Positions 1 to 8,692 of a stretch of DNA of 64,000 nt are shown here, piece after piece (position 1 is the stretch's first letter; each line of letters begins with the position of its first letter). The notes below the pieces were generated by a model that made no database searches, was not told the DNA's origin, and saw only the letters and a list, made by a program, of their open reading frames with translations. The position numbers and the translations under genes were made by a program. Origin of the DNA: CAILZL01 sp963748005 (GTDB lineage: Bacteria > Pseudomonadota > Gammaproteobacteria > Steroidobacterales > Steroidobacteraceae); contig CAVVHH010000002.1 of assembly GCA_963748005.1 (NCBI GenBank), positions 1,550,001-1,614,000 of the forward strand, given 5' to 3'.

Positions 1-444
1 GCCGAACAGACCGATCTTGCCGCCCTTGGCGAACGGCACCAGCAGGTCGATCACCTTGATGCCGGTTTCCAGCAGATCCTGGCCACCCGCCTGTTCGTCA
101 TAGGTGGGCGCAGGACGGTGGATGGGCCAGTGTTCGGTTGCTTCCACTGGACCGACCTCATCTTGCGGCGTGCCAAGCACGTCCATGATGCGGCCCAGTG
201 TGGCCTTGCCCACTGGCACTTGAATTGGCTTGCCGGTGGCCTGCACGGCGAGACCGCGTTGCAGACCTTCCGACACGCCCATGGCGATGGTGCGCACGAC
301 GCCGTCACCCATCTGCATCTGAACTTCCAGCGTCAAGCCGTTATCAACGAGCTTGAGCGCTTCGTAGACCTTGGGAATGCTGTCGCGTGGAAATTCCACG
401 TCGATCACCGCGCCGATGATTTGCACGATCTTGCCGGTTGCCAT
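1..444 (-). CDS. atpD: ATP synthase F1 subunit beta (N-terminal part, cut by window edge)
   Basis: Catalytic beta subunit of the F1 head of F1Fo ATP synthase, on the cytoplasmic face of the inner membrane. Reading the minus strand from an ATG at 444 gives 148 residues opening MATGKIVQIIGAVIDVEF, the family's N-terminal beta-barrel start, and reaching GIKVIDLLVPFAKGGKIGLFG just before the expected P-loop, which lies outside the window. It follows atpG after 84 nt as the eighth gene of an atpIBEFHAGD operon; atpC would be expected beyond the edge. No frame defects are seen in the visible part. Confidence 0.97.
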   Translation of the reverse strand, partial: MATGKIVQIIGAVIDVEFPRDSIPKVYEALKLVDNGLTLEVQMQMGDGVVRTIAMGVSEGLQRGLAVQATGKPIQVPVGKATLGRIMDVLGTPQDEVGPVEATEHWPIHRPAPTYDEQAGGQDLLETGIKVIDLLVPFAKGGKIGLFG

Positions 445-528
445 CTTCAGTTTCCTCGTGGTGCTGCGCTTCAGGCACAGCGAGTCAAACACTAAATTTC
501 AAATACAAAAATTCTTTGCACGTCGCCG

Positions 529-1398
529 CTAAACCGCGGCAGCGCCGCCGACGATTTCGGAAAGTTCCTTGGTAATCGCCGCCTGACGCGCCTTGTTGTA
601 GATCAGCTGAAGCTCGCCAATCAGCTTGCCGGCGTTGTCAGTGGCGCTCTTCATCGCCACCATGCGCGCGGCCATTTCGCAGGCGACGTTTTCCACCGAC
701 GACTGATACACCTGCGATTCCACATAGCGCATCAACAAGCCTTCCAGCAACGCATCGGCGGAAGGTTCATAAATATAGTCCCAGAGCTTCTGCAGCCTGG
801 ACGCGTCTTCGGCTTCAGTGACCACCGGCAGCAACTGCTTCACGGTGGGCTGTTGCGTCATGGTGTTAACGAACACATTGTTGACGACGAACAGCCGGTC
901 CAGCCTGCCTTCCTGATAGCGATCCAGCATCACTTTGACGTTGCCGATCAGATCGCCCACATGCGGGTAATCGCCCAGATGCGTCACGGTGCCAAGCACC
1001 TCAACGTCCTTCAGGCGCCGGAAAAAATTCACTGCCTTGGAGCCGATCAGGCTCAGATGCACGGTGCAACCCTTCTGCTGCCACTCGCGCATGGCCGCCA
1101 ACGTTGCCTTGAACAGATTGACGTTCAAGCCACCACACAAACCGCGATCGGTGCTGACGATGATGAAGCCCACCGCCCTGGCTTCGCGCTCAACCAGATA
1201 AGGATGTTTGAAATCCGGATTGGCCATGCGCAGGTGACCGATCACGCGGCGAATGCGCTCCGAATACGGACGTGTCGCGCGCATGCGATCCTGCGCCTTG
1301 CGCATTTTGCTCACGGCCACCATCTGCATGGCCTTGGTGATCTTCTGAGTATTCTTGATACTCGCGATCTTGGTTCGAATCTCTTTGGTACCGGGCAT
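529..1398 (-). CDS. atpG: ATP synthase F1 subunit gamma
   Basis: Central rotor shaft of F1 that couples proton flow through Fo to catalysis in the alpha3beta3 head. The 289-residue product starts MPGTKEIRTKIASIKNTQKITKAMQ, split here as a family-typical N-terminal helix, and ends in the matching C-terminal helix (ELQLIYNKARQAAITKELSE). Length matches the family (about 287). It lies between atpA and atpD on the same strand. The 85-bp gap to atpA holds a perfect inverted repeat (1421-1477), unusual inside an atp operon. Confidence 0.98.
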   Translation of the reverse strand: MPGTKEIRTKIASIKNTQKITKAMQMVAVSKMRKAQDRMRATRPYSERIRRVIGHLRMANPDFKHPYLVEREARAVGFIIVSTDRGLCGGLNVNLFKATLAAMREWQQKGCTVHLSLIGSKAVNFFRRLKDVEVLGTVTHLGDYPHVGDLIGNVKVMLDRYQEGRLDRLFVVNNVFVNTMTQQPTVKQLLPVVTEAEDASRLQKLWDYIYEPSADALLEGLLMRYVESQVYQSSVENVACEMAARMVAMKSATDNAGKLIGELQLIYNKARQAAITKELSEIVGGAAAV

Positions 1399-1420
1399 AT
1401 CTGATGTTTCGCTTTAACCT

Positions 1421-1477
1421 GTAGGTCGGGTTTTACACCCGACACTTTCAGCCAGTCGGGTGTAAAACCCGACCTAC
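1421..1477. repeat. Perfect 23-bp inverted repeat between atpA and atpG
   Basis: The arms at 1421-1443 and 1455-1477 are perfect reverse complements (each contains GTCGGGTTTTACACCCGAC or its complement) and are separated by 11 nt. The element begins GTAGGTCGGG, resembling the GTAGGTTGGG and GTAGGGGCG starts of other intergenic repeats in this window. In the atp transcript it would form a strong hairpin just downstream of the atpA stop codon. Confidence 0.9.
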
Positions 1478-1483
1478 AATCAA

Positions 1484-3022
1484 TCAATACGAACCCGACG
1501 CTGCAAACTCGTCGCAGATCTTCTTCAAAGTAGCTTCGAACTTCTTCAACACCGGCTCGGCATTGATAGCGTCGACATCGGCCTTGAAGCTGGTCTTGGC
1601 GAACGACTGCAGCGCAGATTCAAACGCGCCAATTTTGGTGCGTTCGACCTTGTCCATATAACCATTGTTCACGGCATAGATGGACAGCGCCATTTCGGCC
1701 ACCGACATCGGCGCGTACTGCTTCTGCTTCATCAGCTCGGTCACGCGCACACCGCGTTCCAGCTGGCTGCGCGTTGCAGCATCGAGGTCCGATGCAAACT
1801 GCGAGAACGCCGCCAGTTCGCGGTACTGCGCCAGCGACAGACGGATACCACCGCCGAGACGCTTGATGATGTCGGTCTGTGCCGCACCACCCACGCGCGA
1901 CACTGAAATGCCGGCGTTCATGGCGGGACGGATACCGGCGTTGAACAAGTCACCCTCAAGGAAGATCTGTCCATCCGTAATAGAAATAACATTCGTGGGC
2001 ACGAATGCCGTCACGTCACCGGCCTGGGTTTCAATGATGGGCAAACCCGTCAATGAACCAGTCTTGCCCTTGACGCGACCGTCGGTGGCCTTCTCAACGT
2101 ATTCTTCATTGACGCGCGCCGAACGCTCCAGCAGACGCGAGTGCAGATAGAACACATCGCCCGGATACGCTTCGCGGCCCGGCGGACGACGCAGCAGCAG
2201 CGAGATCTGGCGATACGCCCAGGCCTGCTTGGTCAAGTCGTCATAGATCACCAGCGCGTCCTGGCCCTGATCCATGAAATATTCACCCATGGTGCAGCCG
2301 GCGTAAGGTGCGAGGTACTGCATGGCGGCAGGTGTCGATGCCGATGCGGCAACAATAATCGTGTGTTCCATCGCGCCGTGTTCTTCCAGCTTGCGCACCA
2401 CGTTGGCAATGGAACTCTGCTTCTGGCCGATGGCGACATAGATGCACTTGATGCCGCTGCCCTTCTGATTGATGATGGTATCCACCGCCATGGCGGTCTT
2501 GCCGGTCTGGCGGTCACCGATGATCAGTTCGCGCTGACCACGACCGATCGGCACCATGGAGTCCACGGCCTTGTAACCGGTCTGCACCGGCTGATTCACC
2601 GACTTGCGATAGATCACGCCCGGCGCGACACGTTCGATCGGCGCCTGACGGGTAGCATTGATCGGACCTTTGCCGTCGATGGGATTGCCCAGCGTATCGA
2701 CCACACGGCCCAGCAGGCCTTCGCCTACCGGTACTTCGAGAATGCGGCCGGTGGTCTTCACCGTGTCGCCTTCGGCGATGTGCTTGTACTCACCCAGCAC
2801 GACGGCGCCGACTGAATCCTGTTCCAGGTTCAATGCCAGACCGAAGCTGCCGCCGGGAAACTCCAGCATTTCGCCGTACTTCACATCGGCCAGGCCGTGC
2901 ACGCGCACGATGCCGTCGGTGACCGTGACCACGGTACCCACATTGCGTTCTTCAGTCGCCGCCGAGAACTTCGCAATGCGGTTCTTGATCAGATCGCTAA
3001 TTTCAGATGCCTTGATGGACAT
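1484..3022 (-). CDS. atpA: ATP synthase F1 subunit alpha
   Basis: Non-catalytic nucleotide-binding subunit of the F1 alpha3beta3 ring. The P-loop GDRQTGKTA lies near residue 169 and the alpha signature PAMNAGISVSRVGGAAQ near residue 365. I use the ATG at 3022 (MSIKASEISDLIKNRI), which has GAGGAA about 8 nt upstream; a GTG two codons earlier at 3028 is the alternative. The 512-residue length matches the family (E. coli 513). It follows atpH and precedes atpG in the operon. Confidence 0.98.
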   Translation of the reverse strand: MSIKASEISDLIKNRIAKFSAATEERNVGTVVTVTDGIVRVHGLADVKYGEMLEFPGGSFGLALNLEQDSVGAVVLGEYKHIAEGDTVKTTGRILEVPVGEGLLGRVVDTLGNPIDGKGPINATRQAPIERVAPGVIYRKSVNQPVQTGYKAVDSMVPIGRGQRELIIGDRQTGKTAMAVDTIINQKGSGIKCIYVAIGQKQSSIANVVRKLEEHGAMEHTIIVAASASTPAAMQYLAPYAGCTMGEYFMDQGQDALVIYDDLTKQAWAYRQISLLLRRPPGREAYPGDVFYLHSRLLERSARVNEEYVEKATDGRVKGKTGSLTGLPIIETQAGDVTAFVPTNVISITDGQIFLEGDLFNAGIRPAMNAGISVSRVGGAAQTDIIKRLGGGIRLSLAQYRELAAFSQFASDLDAATRSQLERGVRVTELMKQKQYAPMSVAEMALSIYAVNNGYMDKVERTKIGAFESALQSFAKTSFKADVDAINAEPVLKKFEATLKKICDEFAASGSY

Positions 3023-3090
3023 GTCCACATTCCTCGCAGGAACTCAGATTATTGAGTGTGCAAATAGCTTTAAAAAATCAGTTGGCCATA

Positions 3091-3627
3091 TTAGCTGGAG
3101 AGGGTCGAAGCCAGACGCGCCAGGCGCTCTTTGACCGAACCATCAATCACCAGATCGCCGCTGCGCACGATGGCGCCACCCATCAGGGAAGCATCAACGG
3201 AACAGTGCAGGCGCACGGTGCGCTTCAACCGGGTTTGCAGTGCAGTGGTCAGACGCTGTTGTTGTGCCGCTTCCAGTGGTACTGCCGAAATCACTTCCAC
3301 ATCGGCCATGCCTTCCACTTCGGCGCGCAACACTTCGTACATCGAAGCAATGTAGGGCAACAGGCCGAGACGGCGGTTCTGCGCCAGCGTGGAAATGAAG
3401 TTGCGTACCGAGCTGTCGAGCTGCGAACCGGCCACATCAGCGATCAGCTCTACCAGCTGCGTCGGCTTGATGCGCGGATGATTCAGCAGCCTGGCAAACG
3501 ATGCATCGCTTACCACCGCCGCAGCGACGGCCAGCGATTCCGACCACTGCCTGAGGTTGCCGCCTGCTTGGGCAAATTCAAACGCAGCGCGCGCATAGGG
3601 ACGGGCGATAGTGGCTTTCTCGGCCAT
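3091..3627 (-). CDS. atpH: ATP synthase F1 subunit delta
   Basis: Peripheral stator subunit that joins the F1 head to the b-subunit stalk. The 178-residue protein starts MAEKATIARPYARAAFEFA, the typical OSCP/delta opening, and contains the C-terminal motif DASLMGGAIVRSGDLVIDGSV (residues about 145-165) found across the family. Only 3 nt separate it from atpF, consistent with coupled translation. Confidence 0.97.
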   Translation of the reverse strand: MAEKATIARPYARAAFEFAQAGGNLRQWSESLAVAAAVVSDASFARLLNHPRIKPTQLVELIADVAGSQLDSSVRNFISTLAQNRRLGLLPYIASMYEVLRAEVEGMADVEVISAVPLEAAQQQRLTTALQTRLKRTVRLHCSVDASLMGGAIVRSGDLVIDGSVKERLARLASTLSS

Positions 3628-3630
3628 GTC

Positions 3631-4110
3631 TTAGCCCCGCTCGATTTCTTTGGCAAGCTGTTCGATCAGGTCCGCATGAGCACGCGCATCTATTTCACGA
3701 CCCAGCACCTGCGCGGCGCCGGCGATGGCCAGCGTACCCACTTCGGCGCGCAACTGATCGCGCACCCGGCTCTTTTCGAGTGTCACTTCCTGACGAGCGT
3801 CGTTCACGAGGCGCTGGCCTTCGGCAATCGCTGCGTTCTTGGCTTCATCAATCATTTCATTGGAACGACGATGTGCCTGATCCGCAATCTTGCTGGCCTG
3901 AACACGGGCTTCCTTGACGATTTCAGCCGCCGACGCCTGCGCATCGGCCAGACTCTTCTCGCCCTTGTCGGCCGCAGCCAGACCATCTGCGATCTTGCGT
4001 TGACGATCTTCAATGGCCGCAATCAGCGGCGGCCAGATGAACTTCATCGTGACCCAGCCAAGGATCAGCAGGACCGCCATCTGGATAATGAGTGTTGCAG
4101 TGAGATTCAT
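3631..4110 (-). CDS. atpF: ATP synthase Fo subunit b
   Basis: Stator stalk protein anchored in the inner membrane. The 159-residue product has one N-terminal membrane segment (LIIQMAVLLILGWVTMKFIW, residues about 7-26) followed by a long charged helical region expected to dimerise as a coiled coil. Length matches the usual 156. It sits between atpE and atpH, and its stop codon is 3 nt before atpH. Confidence 0.97.
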   Translation of the reverse strand: MNLTATLIIQMAVLLILGWVTMKFIWPPLIAAIEDRQRKIADGLAAADKGEKSLADAQASAAEIVKEARVQASKIADQAHRRSNEMIDEAKNAAIAEGQRLVNDARQEVTLEKSRVRDQLRAEVGTLAIAGAAQVLGREIDARAHADLIEQLAKEIERG

Positions 4111-4213
4111 GGATCTTCAGACCTACTCTGGGTAACGCCTTGCGGCGCAACGTCAGTGAGCAAACGGGCCAATCGAACCTGCCACGCACTGCCGCCAGGC
4201 GTGACGGCAGACT

Positions 4214-4456
4214 TCAGACCGGGAATGGGCTGGCAGTGGCGAACCACAGCGCAATACCGGTACCGATAATGAACGCTGCGTCGATCAGACCGAGCAACAG
4301 GAACACTTTGGTCTGCAACACGTTCATCAGTTCAGGCTGACGGGCAGAAGCCTCAATGTATTTGCCGGCCATCACGCCAATGCCGATACAAGCGCCCAGT
4401 GCGCCGAGACCGATGATCAGACCGCAGGCGAGTGCGACAAACGCAACATTCGTCAT
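4214..4456 (-). CDS. atpE: ATP synthase Fo subunit c (proteolipid ring)
   Basis: Forms the proton-carrying rotor ring in the membrane. The 80-residue protein is a helical hairpin: a glycine-rich first helix (GLGALGACIGIGVMAG, residues 16-31), the polar loop ARQPE (38-42) and a second helix with the ion-carrying Asp59 in LLGLIDAAFIIG. There is no extra glutamate or glutamine of the sodium-ring type around this Asp, so proton coupling is most likely (inference). Confidence 0.97.
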   Translation of the reverse strand: MTNVAFVALACGLIIGLGALGACIGIGVMAGKYIEASARQPELMNVLQTKVFLLLGLIDAAFIIGTGIALWFATASPFPV

Positions 4457-4528
4457 GTGAGTTCTCCGTTAGAACCTAGAGTTGAAAAAACAAGGGTAGT
4501 GAAGCAAATCGTCAAAATCAGCTAAAAA

Positions 4529-5404
4529 TCAGTGCTTGTCATGAGCCTGGCCGATGTAAACCAGGGTCAACATCATGAAAATGAATGCCTGCAGCAAGAC
4601 AATCAGGATGTGGAAGATGGCCCAGATCGTACCGGTGAACAGATGCAAGCCAATACCCAGCACCGTGGCGCTGCCGCCGAGGCCGGCAATCAGGAAAAAG
4701 ATCAATTCGCCGGCATACATGTTGCCGTACAGTCGCATGCCGTGTGACAGCGTGTTGGAAATGTATTCGACGATGTTCATCGCCACGTTGACCACGGCCA
4801 GCAGCAGGGCGCCGATCCAGGTCAGTGGATTGGCAGACAGTTTGACCATGCCGAAGGGCGCGCACAGCAACTGGTGAATATAGCCGCCCACGCCCTTGAT
4901 CTTGAGGTTGTAGTAGAACACCAGCAACAACACGCCCAGCGACATCCCCAGCGTGCCATTGATGTCAGCGGTTGGCAGCGGACGCAGGTAATGCACGCCC
5001 ATCAATTTGGCAGCTCCCGGTAGCAAATCCACCGGCAACAGGTCGATGGCATTCATGACCGCCACCCAGGTAAAAACGGTCAGCGCCAAGGGCGCAACGT
5101 AATCCAGCTTGCCATGCACCAGAGTCTTGGCCTGATCATTGACCCACTCAATCAGCAGCTCCACCGCCAGCTGAAACTTGCCGGGCACGCCCGAGGTAGC
5201 GCGCGCTGCCGCCAGGCGCAGGGGAATCAACACAATCAGGGCGCAGAGGATTGAGAAAAACAGGGTGTCCAGATGCAGGACCGAGAAATCAAACAGACCG
5301 CTGGCGTCTTTGTTGGACAGATGGGTCAAATGATGATGAATGTATTCGGACATGCTCTCTTGAGCTGCGCCGCCCTCATTCGCCACTGTCTCTGCTTCAG
5401 TCAT
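4529..5404 (-). CDS. atpB: ATP synthase Fo subunit a
   Basis: Stationary membrane subunit providing the proton half-channels next to the c-ring. The 291-residue multi-span protein carries the essential arginine in SHGMRLYGNMYAGELIF (residues about 218-234) and ends with a histidine-containing cytoplasmic tail. An N-terminal extension of about 18 residues precedes MSEYIHHHLTHL, so an internal start at that Met is possible. It follows atpI after 29 nt and precedes atpE after 72 nt. Confidence 0.96.
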   Translation of the reverse strand: MTEAETVANEGGAAQESMSEYIHHHLTHLSNKDASGLFDFSVLHLDTLFFSILCALIVLIPLRLAAARATSGVPGKFQLAVELLIEWVNDQAKTLVHGKLDYVAPLALTVFTWVAVMNAIDLLPVDLLPGAAKLMGVHYLRPLPTADINGTLGMSLGVLLLVFYYNLKIKGVGGYIHQLLCAPFGMVKLSANPLTWIGALLLAVVNVAMNIVEYISNTLSHGMRLYGNMYAGELIFFLIAGLGGSATVLGIGLHLFTGTIWAIFHILIVLLQAFIFMMLTLVYIGQAHDKH

Positions 5405-5433
5405 TCGCCTTATCTCATTTCCGACTTGTCCGC

Positions 5434-5799
5434 TTACCGTCGAACCAGCATGGTCAGCCAGTAAGTCAGCAAGCTGCCAGCCAATCCGGTCAGTACCGCA
5501 GGCGGCAGCAGCGTGTTGGCTCGCAATGCGATCGCCAGCAGCCCCAACACCAGCCCCATCTTGATAAACCAGTTGCCGAACAGGCTCAGCAGCGTGGCCG
5601 GCCGGGCCGGCCGCAAACTGTGTTTGATCAGCACAAACACCAGATAACTGGTGGCGATCAAGCCAATGCCCGCGCCGATCAACACCGAGCGCCCCACACG
5701 TCCGCCGTACAGCGTGGCGGCAACTGCCGTCAGCACGATCAACCCGGTCATTTGCCAGCCCAGAATGCGCACAGCCTGGCGAGCTACTGAACTCAACAT
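5434..5799 (-). CDS. atpI: ATP synthase assembly protein I
   Basis: Small membrane protein of the AtpI family, thought to assist c-ring or Fo assembly; it is often dispensable. The 121-residue product has four hydrophobic segments and the family-like stretch GRVGRSVLIGAGIGLIATSYLV, here cited only as residues about 34-55. It is the first gene of the operon, directly downstream of the promoter at 5887-5915. Confidence 0.88.
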   Translation of the reverse strand: MLSSVARQAVRILGWQMTGLIVLTAVAATLYGGRVGRSVLIGAGIGLIATSYLVFVLIKHSLRPARPATLLSLFGNWFIKMGLVLGLLAIALRANTLLPPAVLTGLAGSLLTYWLTMLVRR

Positions 5800-5886
5800 C
5801 TCTAGCTCGCTGTTCTTGGCTCGCCGCCAGTCTATCTATGCAACTTGGACGCCATCATTAGGGCTGGCCCCAATTGAAGGCGGCGA

Positions 5887-5915
5887 ATTATAGGGGGCGA
5901 TCAGCGGTGCATCAA
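5887..5915 (-). promoter_or_regulatory. Sigma-70-type promoter of the atp operon
   Basis: On the minus strand TTGATG (5915-5910) is followed after exactly 17 bp by a perfect TATAAT (5892-5887). Transcription would start near 5880, giving an atpI leader of about 80 nt. The rest of the 5800-6152 gene-free gap shows only a weak hairpin near 5967-6005 (arms resembling CATGCCTTACA and its complement) and no gene I can support. Confidence 0.7.
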
Positions 5916-6152
5916 CCAAAGTTCTGGGTTTGTTGCAGGCAAATTGCTCAAAGCTCATGCCTTTACATTTGCTGGCTCATGCCTGCAGGTTCTTGTAAGG
6001 CATGGCTGGGTCCGGGCCAGTCTCCAGGCAGGCCGCACCCTAGCGGAGCACAGAAAACAGAGTTTGTGCTGCATAAATGAGCCAGAGTCGTGGATATGAC
6101 GAAAACCACGCAGGCTCAAGCTGCCGGGCGCAGCAGGTCAGTCTGCGTTTCC

Positions 6153-7058
6153 TCAATTCAAATGAGCCAGAATGCCGTCCAGTTGATCGAGATCGTGATA
6201 CGCGATCACCAGCTTGCCGCTGCCTTTGGCCGAATGCTGCAGCTGGACCTTGGTGCCCAGCTTTTCAGCCAGATCCGTTTCGAGCCGTTTGATGTTGGGA
6301 TCGGCCTTGGCCGTTGGCGCGGCGGGTTCGTGCTCGTGTTTTTCCGTCCGACGCACCAGCGCTTCGGTTTCGCGTACGGACAATCCCTTACTGGCAACCA
6401 TTCTGGCCAGCTCTATCTGGCGTCGCGGATTGCTGGCCCCCAGCAAGGCACGGGCATGGCCCATTTCCAGCTCGCCCTTTTCCACCAGCGACTTCACCTC
6501 ATCGGGCAAATCCAGCAGCCGCAGCAGATTTGACACCGCCGCCCGCGAGCGACCCACCGCTTCGGCAGCGCTCTGGTGAGTCATGTCGAATTCCTTGATC
6601 AGGCGATCCAGCGCGCGGGCTTCCTCAAGCGGATTGAGGTTTTCACGTTGAATGTTCTCGATCAGCGCCATGGCCACGGCGGCTTCATCCGGAATGTGGC
6701 GAATCACGGCGGGAATTTCATGCAGGCCTGCCAGCTGCGCGGCACGCCAGCGACGTTCGCCGGCAATGATTTCGTAACGCAGCGGCTGCCCGGCAACCGC
6801 GTTATCCAGTGGACGCACCACAATAGGCTGAATTACCCCTTGCGCCCGGATTGAATCGGCCAGTTCCTGCAGGGTGTCCTGACGCATGTCGATACGCGGC
6901 TGATACTTGCCACGCTGCAGCAGATCGATGGGTAATCTGGCCAGGTCGTGATCGCGCGTTCCAGCACTGGAAGTGATAGGTACAGCACTGGGAACGGCAG
7001 CCGGTTGACCCAGCAATGCGCCGAGACCACGCCCGAGACTGGATCGCTTGGTGACCAT
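6153..7058 (-). CDS. parB: Chromosome-partitioning protein ParB
   Basis: DNA-binding CTPase that loads at parS sites and spreads to organise the origin region for segregation. From the ATG at 7058 the product is 301 residues: MVTKRSSLGRGLGALLG at the N-terminus (ParA-stimulating type), a ParB/Srx nucleotide-binding fold (residues about 50-140, with YEIIAGERRWRAAQLAG and IENIQRENLNPLEEA), a helix-turn-helix (TQSAAEAVGRSRAAVSNLLRL-like, about 155-185) and a C-terminal dimerisation domain. It follows parA after 79 nt. Confidence 0.96.
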   Translation of the reverse strand: MVTKRSSLGRGLGALLGQPAAVPSAVPITSSAGTRDHDLARLPIDLLQRGKYQPRIDMRQDTLQELADSIRAQGVIQPIVVRPLDNAVAGQPLRYEIIAGERRWRAAQLAGLHEIPAVIRHIPDEAAVAMALIENIQRENLNPLEEARALDRLIKEFDMTHQSAAEAVGRSRAAVSNLLRLLDLPDEVKSLVEKGELEMGHARALLGASNPRRQIELARMVASKGLSVRETEALVRRTEKHEHEPAAPTAKADPNIKRLETDLAEKLGTKVQLQHSAKGSGKLVIAYHDLDQLDGILAHLN

Positions 7059-7137
7059 AGTTAGTGGATGCTTGTTGTGTGGACTTGAAGGGCAGCGAGT
7101 GTACTCGCCGTACCGGCCGACACTCCAGCGGCCTGGC

Positions 7138-7926
7138 TCAGACGCCGCCCTCGATAGCCACCCCATCCTCGCGCCGCAACATTTCACCGGCCAGTGCCAG
7201 ATAGGCCAGCGCGCCACGCGAATCCTTGTCGTAAACGAGTGCCGGCTGGCCAAAGCTGGGCGCCTCAGCCAGGCGCACGTTACGCGGCACAATGGTGCGA
7301 AATACGCGGTCACCGAAGTGCTCGATCAGCTGTCCCGACACTTCAGTGGCCAAGTTGTTTCGTGGATCGTACATGGTGCGCAGAATGCCTTCGATATGCA
7401 GTCCCGGATTGGCGCTGCCCTTTATTTCATCGATGGTCCCTACCAGCGCGGTCAAACCTTCCAACGCGTAATACTCGCATTGCATGGGAATCAGCACCGA
7501 GTCGGCGGCCACCAGCGCATTGACGGTAAGCATGTTGAGTGATGGCGGGCAATCGATGAGCACGATATCAAACTGGTCACGCACCGGGGCCAGCATCTCT
7601 CGCAAGCGCGCGTCGCCACCCGGTTTGCCAGTCAACTGCACTTCTGCCGCCACCAGATCCTGATTGGCGGGCAGCAGTGTAAAACCGCTGTGCTCGACAT
7701 TCACCAGTGCCGAAGCAATGTCGGTTTCGCCGAGCAGCACCTCAGTAGTCGAATGCGTGAGACCACGTTTATCAACACCGCAACCCATGGTGGCATTGCC
7801 CTGCGGGTCCATGTCAATCAGCAGCACGCGCCGCCTGGTGGCTGCCAGCGAGGCCGCAAGATTGACGCTGGTGGTGGTCTTGCCAACGCCACCTTTCTGA
7901 TTGGTAACGGCGATAACGCGTTTCAT
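7138..7926 (-). CDS. parA: Chromosome-partitioning ATPase ParA
   Basis: Deviant Walker-type ATPase that positions the origin together with ParB. From MKRVIAVTNQKGGVGKTT at 7926 (262 residues) it has the P-loop KGGVGKT at residues 11-17, the LLIDMDPQGNAT Walker A' stretch near residue 38 and DIVLIDCPPSLN near 118. No purine-rich Shine-Dalgarno is visible: the bases before the ATG are CCTCCCCC, part of an inserted-looking inverted repeat (7933-8051). The frame stays open upstream into that repeat. Confidence 0.96.
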   Translation of the reverse strand: MKRVIAVTNQKGGVGKTTTSVNLAASLAATRRRVLLIDMDPQGNATMGCGVDKRGLTHSTTEVLLGETDIASALVNVEHSGFTLLPANQDLVAAEVQLTGKPGGDARLREMLAPVRDQFDIVLIDCPPSLNMLTVNALVAADSVLIPMQCEYYALEGLTALVGTIDEIKGSANPGLHIEGILRTMYDPRNNLATEVSGQLIEHFGDRVFRTIVPRNVRLAEAPSFGQPALVYDKDSRGALAYLALAGEMLRREDGVAIEGGV

Positions 7927-7932
7927 GGGGGA

Positions 7933-8051
7933 GGCTGTGGGCTGTGGGCTGTGAGCTGTGGGTAAAGCGACAACAACATGCTGGCTGTCGCCATGCACAC
8001 TGCGGCCGGGTCCGATTCTGGCCCACAGCCTACAGCCCACAGCCCACAGCC
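7933..8051. repeat. 30-bp inverted repeat between rsmG and parA
   Basis: Arms at 7933-7962 (GGCTGTGGGCTGTGGGCTGT then more of the same) and 8022-8051 are reverse complements at 28 of 30 positions, with 59 nt between them. Each arm is itself an imperfect tandem of a GGCTGTG unit. The element fills nearly the whole gap between the rsmG stop codon and the parA start and appears to have displaced any native parA ribosome-binding site. Confidence 0.88.
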
Positions 8052-8055
8052 GCTC

Positions 8056-8688
8056 TTAAACTTTGTCATGACTACGGCATATTTCCACAAGATGGCGTTG
8101 TTCGTCCAAACCGGGCACCACCAACACGTGACTTGCCACAATTCTCCAGCCGGGGGGCAGCGCCCGGATCTCTTCTTCCGGATGGCGGCCCTTCATCGCC
8201 AGCAGACGGCCACCATCGGCACACAAGTGGCCGCACCACTTCACAAAGTTCTCGATCGAACCCATGGCGCGCGACACCACACAATCGAAACGTTGCTGAG
8301 GCTGATAATCCTGGGCACGAGTGTGCAACACCGTCACATTGCGCAGCCCCATAACCTGCGCCGCGTGTTCGACAAAACGCAGCTTCTTGTTGATCGAGTC
8401 GATCAGCACAAACTGCCTGTCCGGATTGACCAGCGCCAGCGGCAGGCCCGGAAAGCCGGCGCCGGTGCCGATATCGGCAATACGTGCGCCATGCAGGAAA
8501 GGATGAATCGACAGGCTGTCCAGCAAGTGCTTGGTGACCTGCTGCGCCGGATCGCGAATCGCGGTGAGATTCAAACGCTGATTCCAGTCATTCAGTTCCA
8601 GCAGTAATCGCTGCAGCGCCTGACACTGGGCTGCATCCAGGGACAGGCCAAATTCGCTGGCTGCAATTGTCAATACGCTATGGTCCAT
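8056..8688 (-). CDS. rsmG: 16S rRNA (guanine527-N7)-methyltransferase RsmG
   Basis: SAM-dependent methylation of G527 in 16S rRNA. From the ATG at 8688 (MDHSVLTIAASEFGLSLD) the product is 210 residues. The SAM-binding motif IADIGTGAGFPGLPLAL lies near residues 70-86, and the family motif SRAMGSIENFVKW near 145. rsmG-parA-parB is the usual near-origin order. mnmG, the common upstream partner, is replaced here by an AcuI-type reductase ending 4 nt away. Confidence 0.95.
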   Translation of the reverse strand: MDHSVLTIAASEFGLSLDAAQCQALQRLLLELNDWNQRLNLTAIRDPAQQVTKHLLDSLSIHPFLHGARIADIGTGAGFPGLPLALVNPDRQFVLIDSINKKLRFVEHAAQVMGLRNVTVLHTRAQDYQPQQRFDCVVSRAMGSIENFVKWCGHLCADGGRLLAMKGRHPEEEIRALPPGWRIVASHVLVVPGLDEQRHLVEICRSHDKV

Positions 8689-8692
8689 GAGA

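Noticed and set aside
118..495. Plus-strand frame at the left edge
   Set aside because: The minus strand here encodes the conserved N-terminus of AtpD from ATG 444; the plus-strand frame is its shadow.
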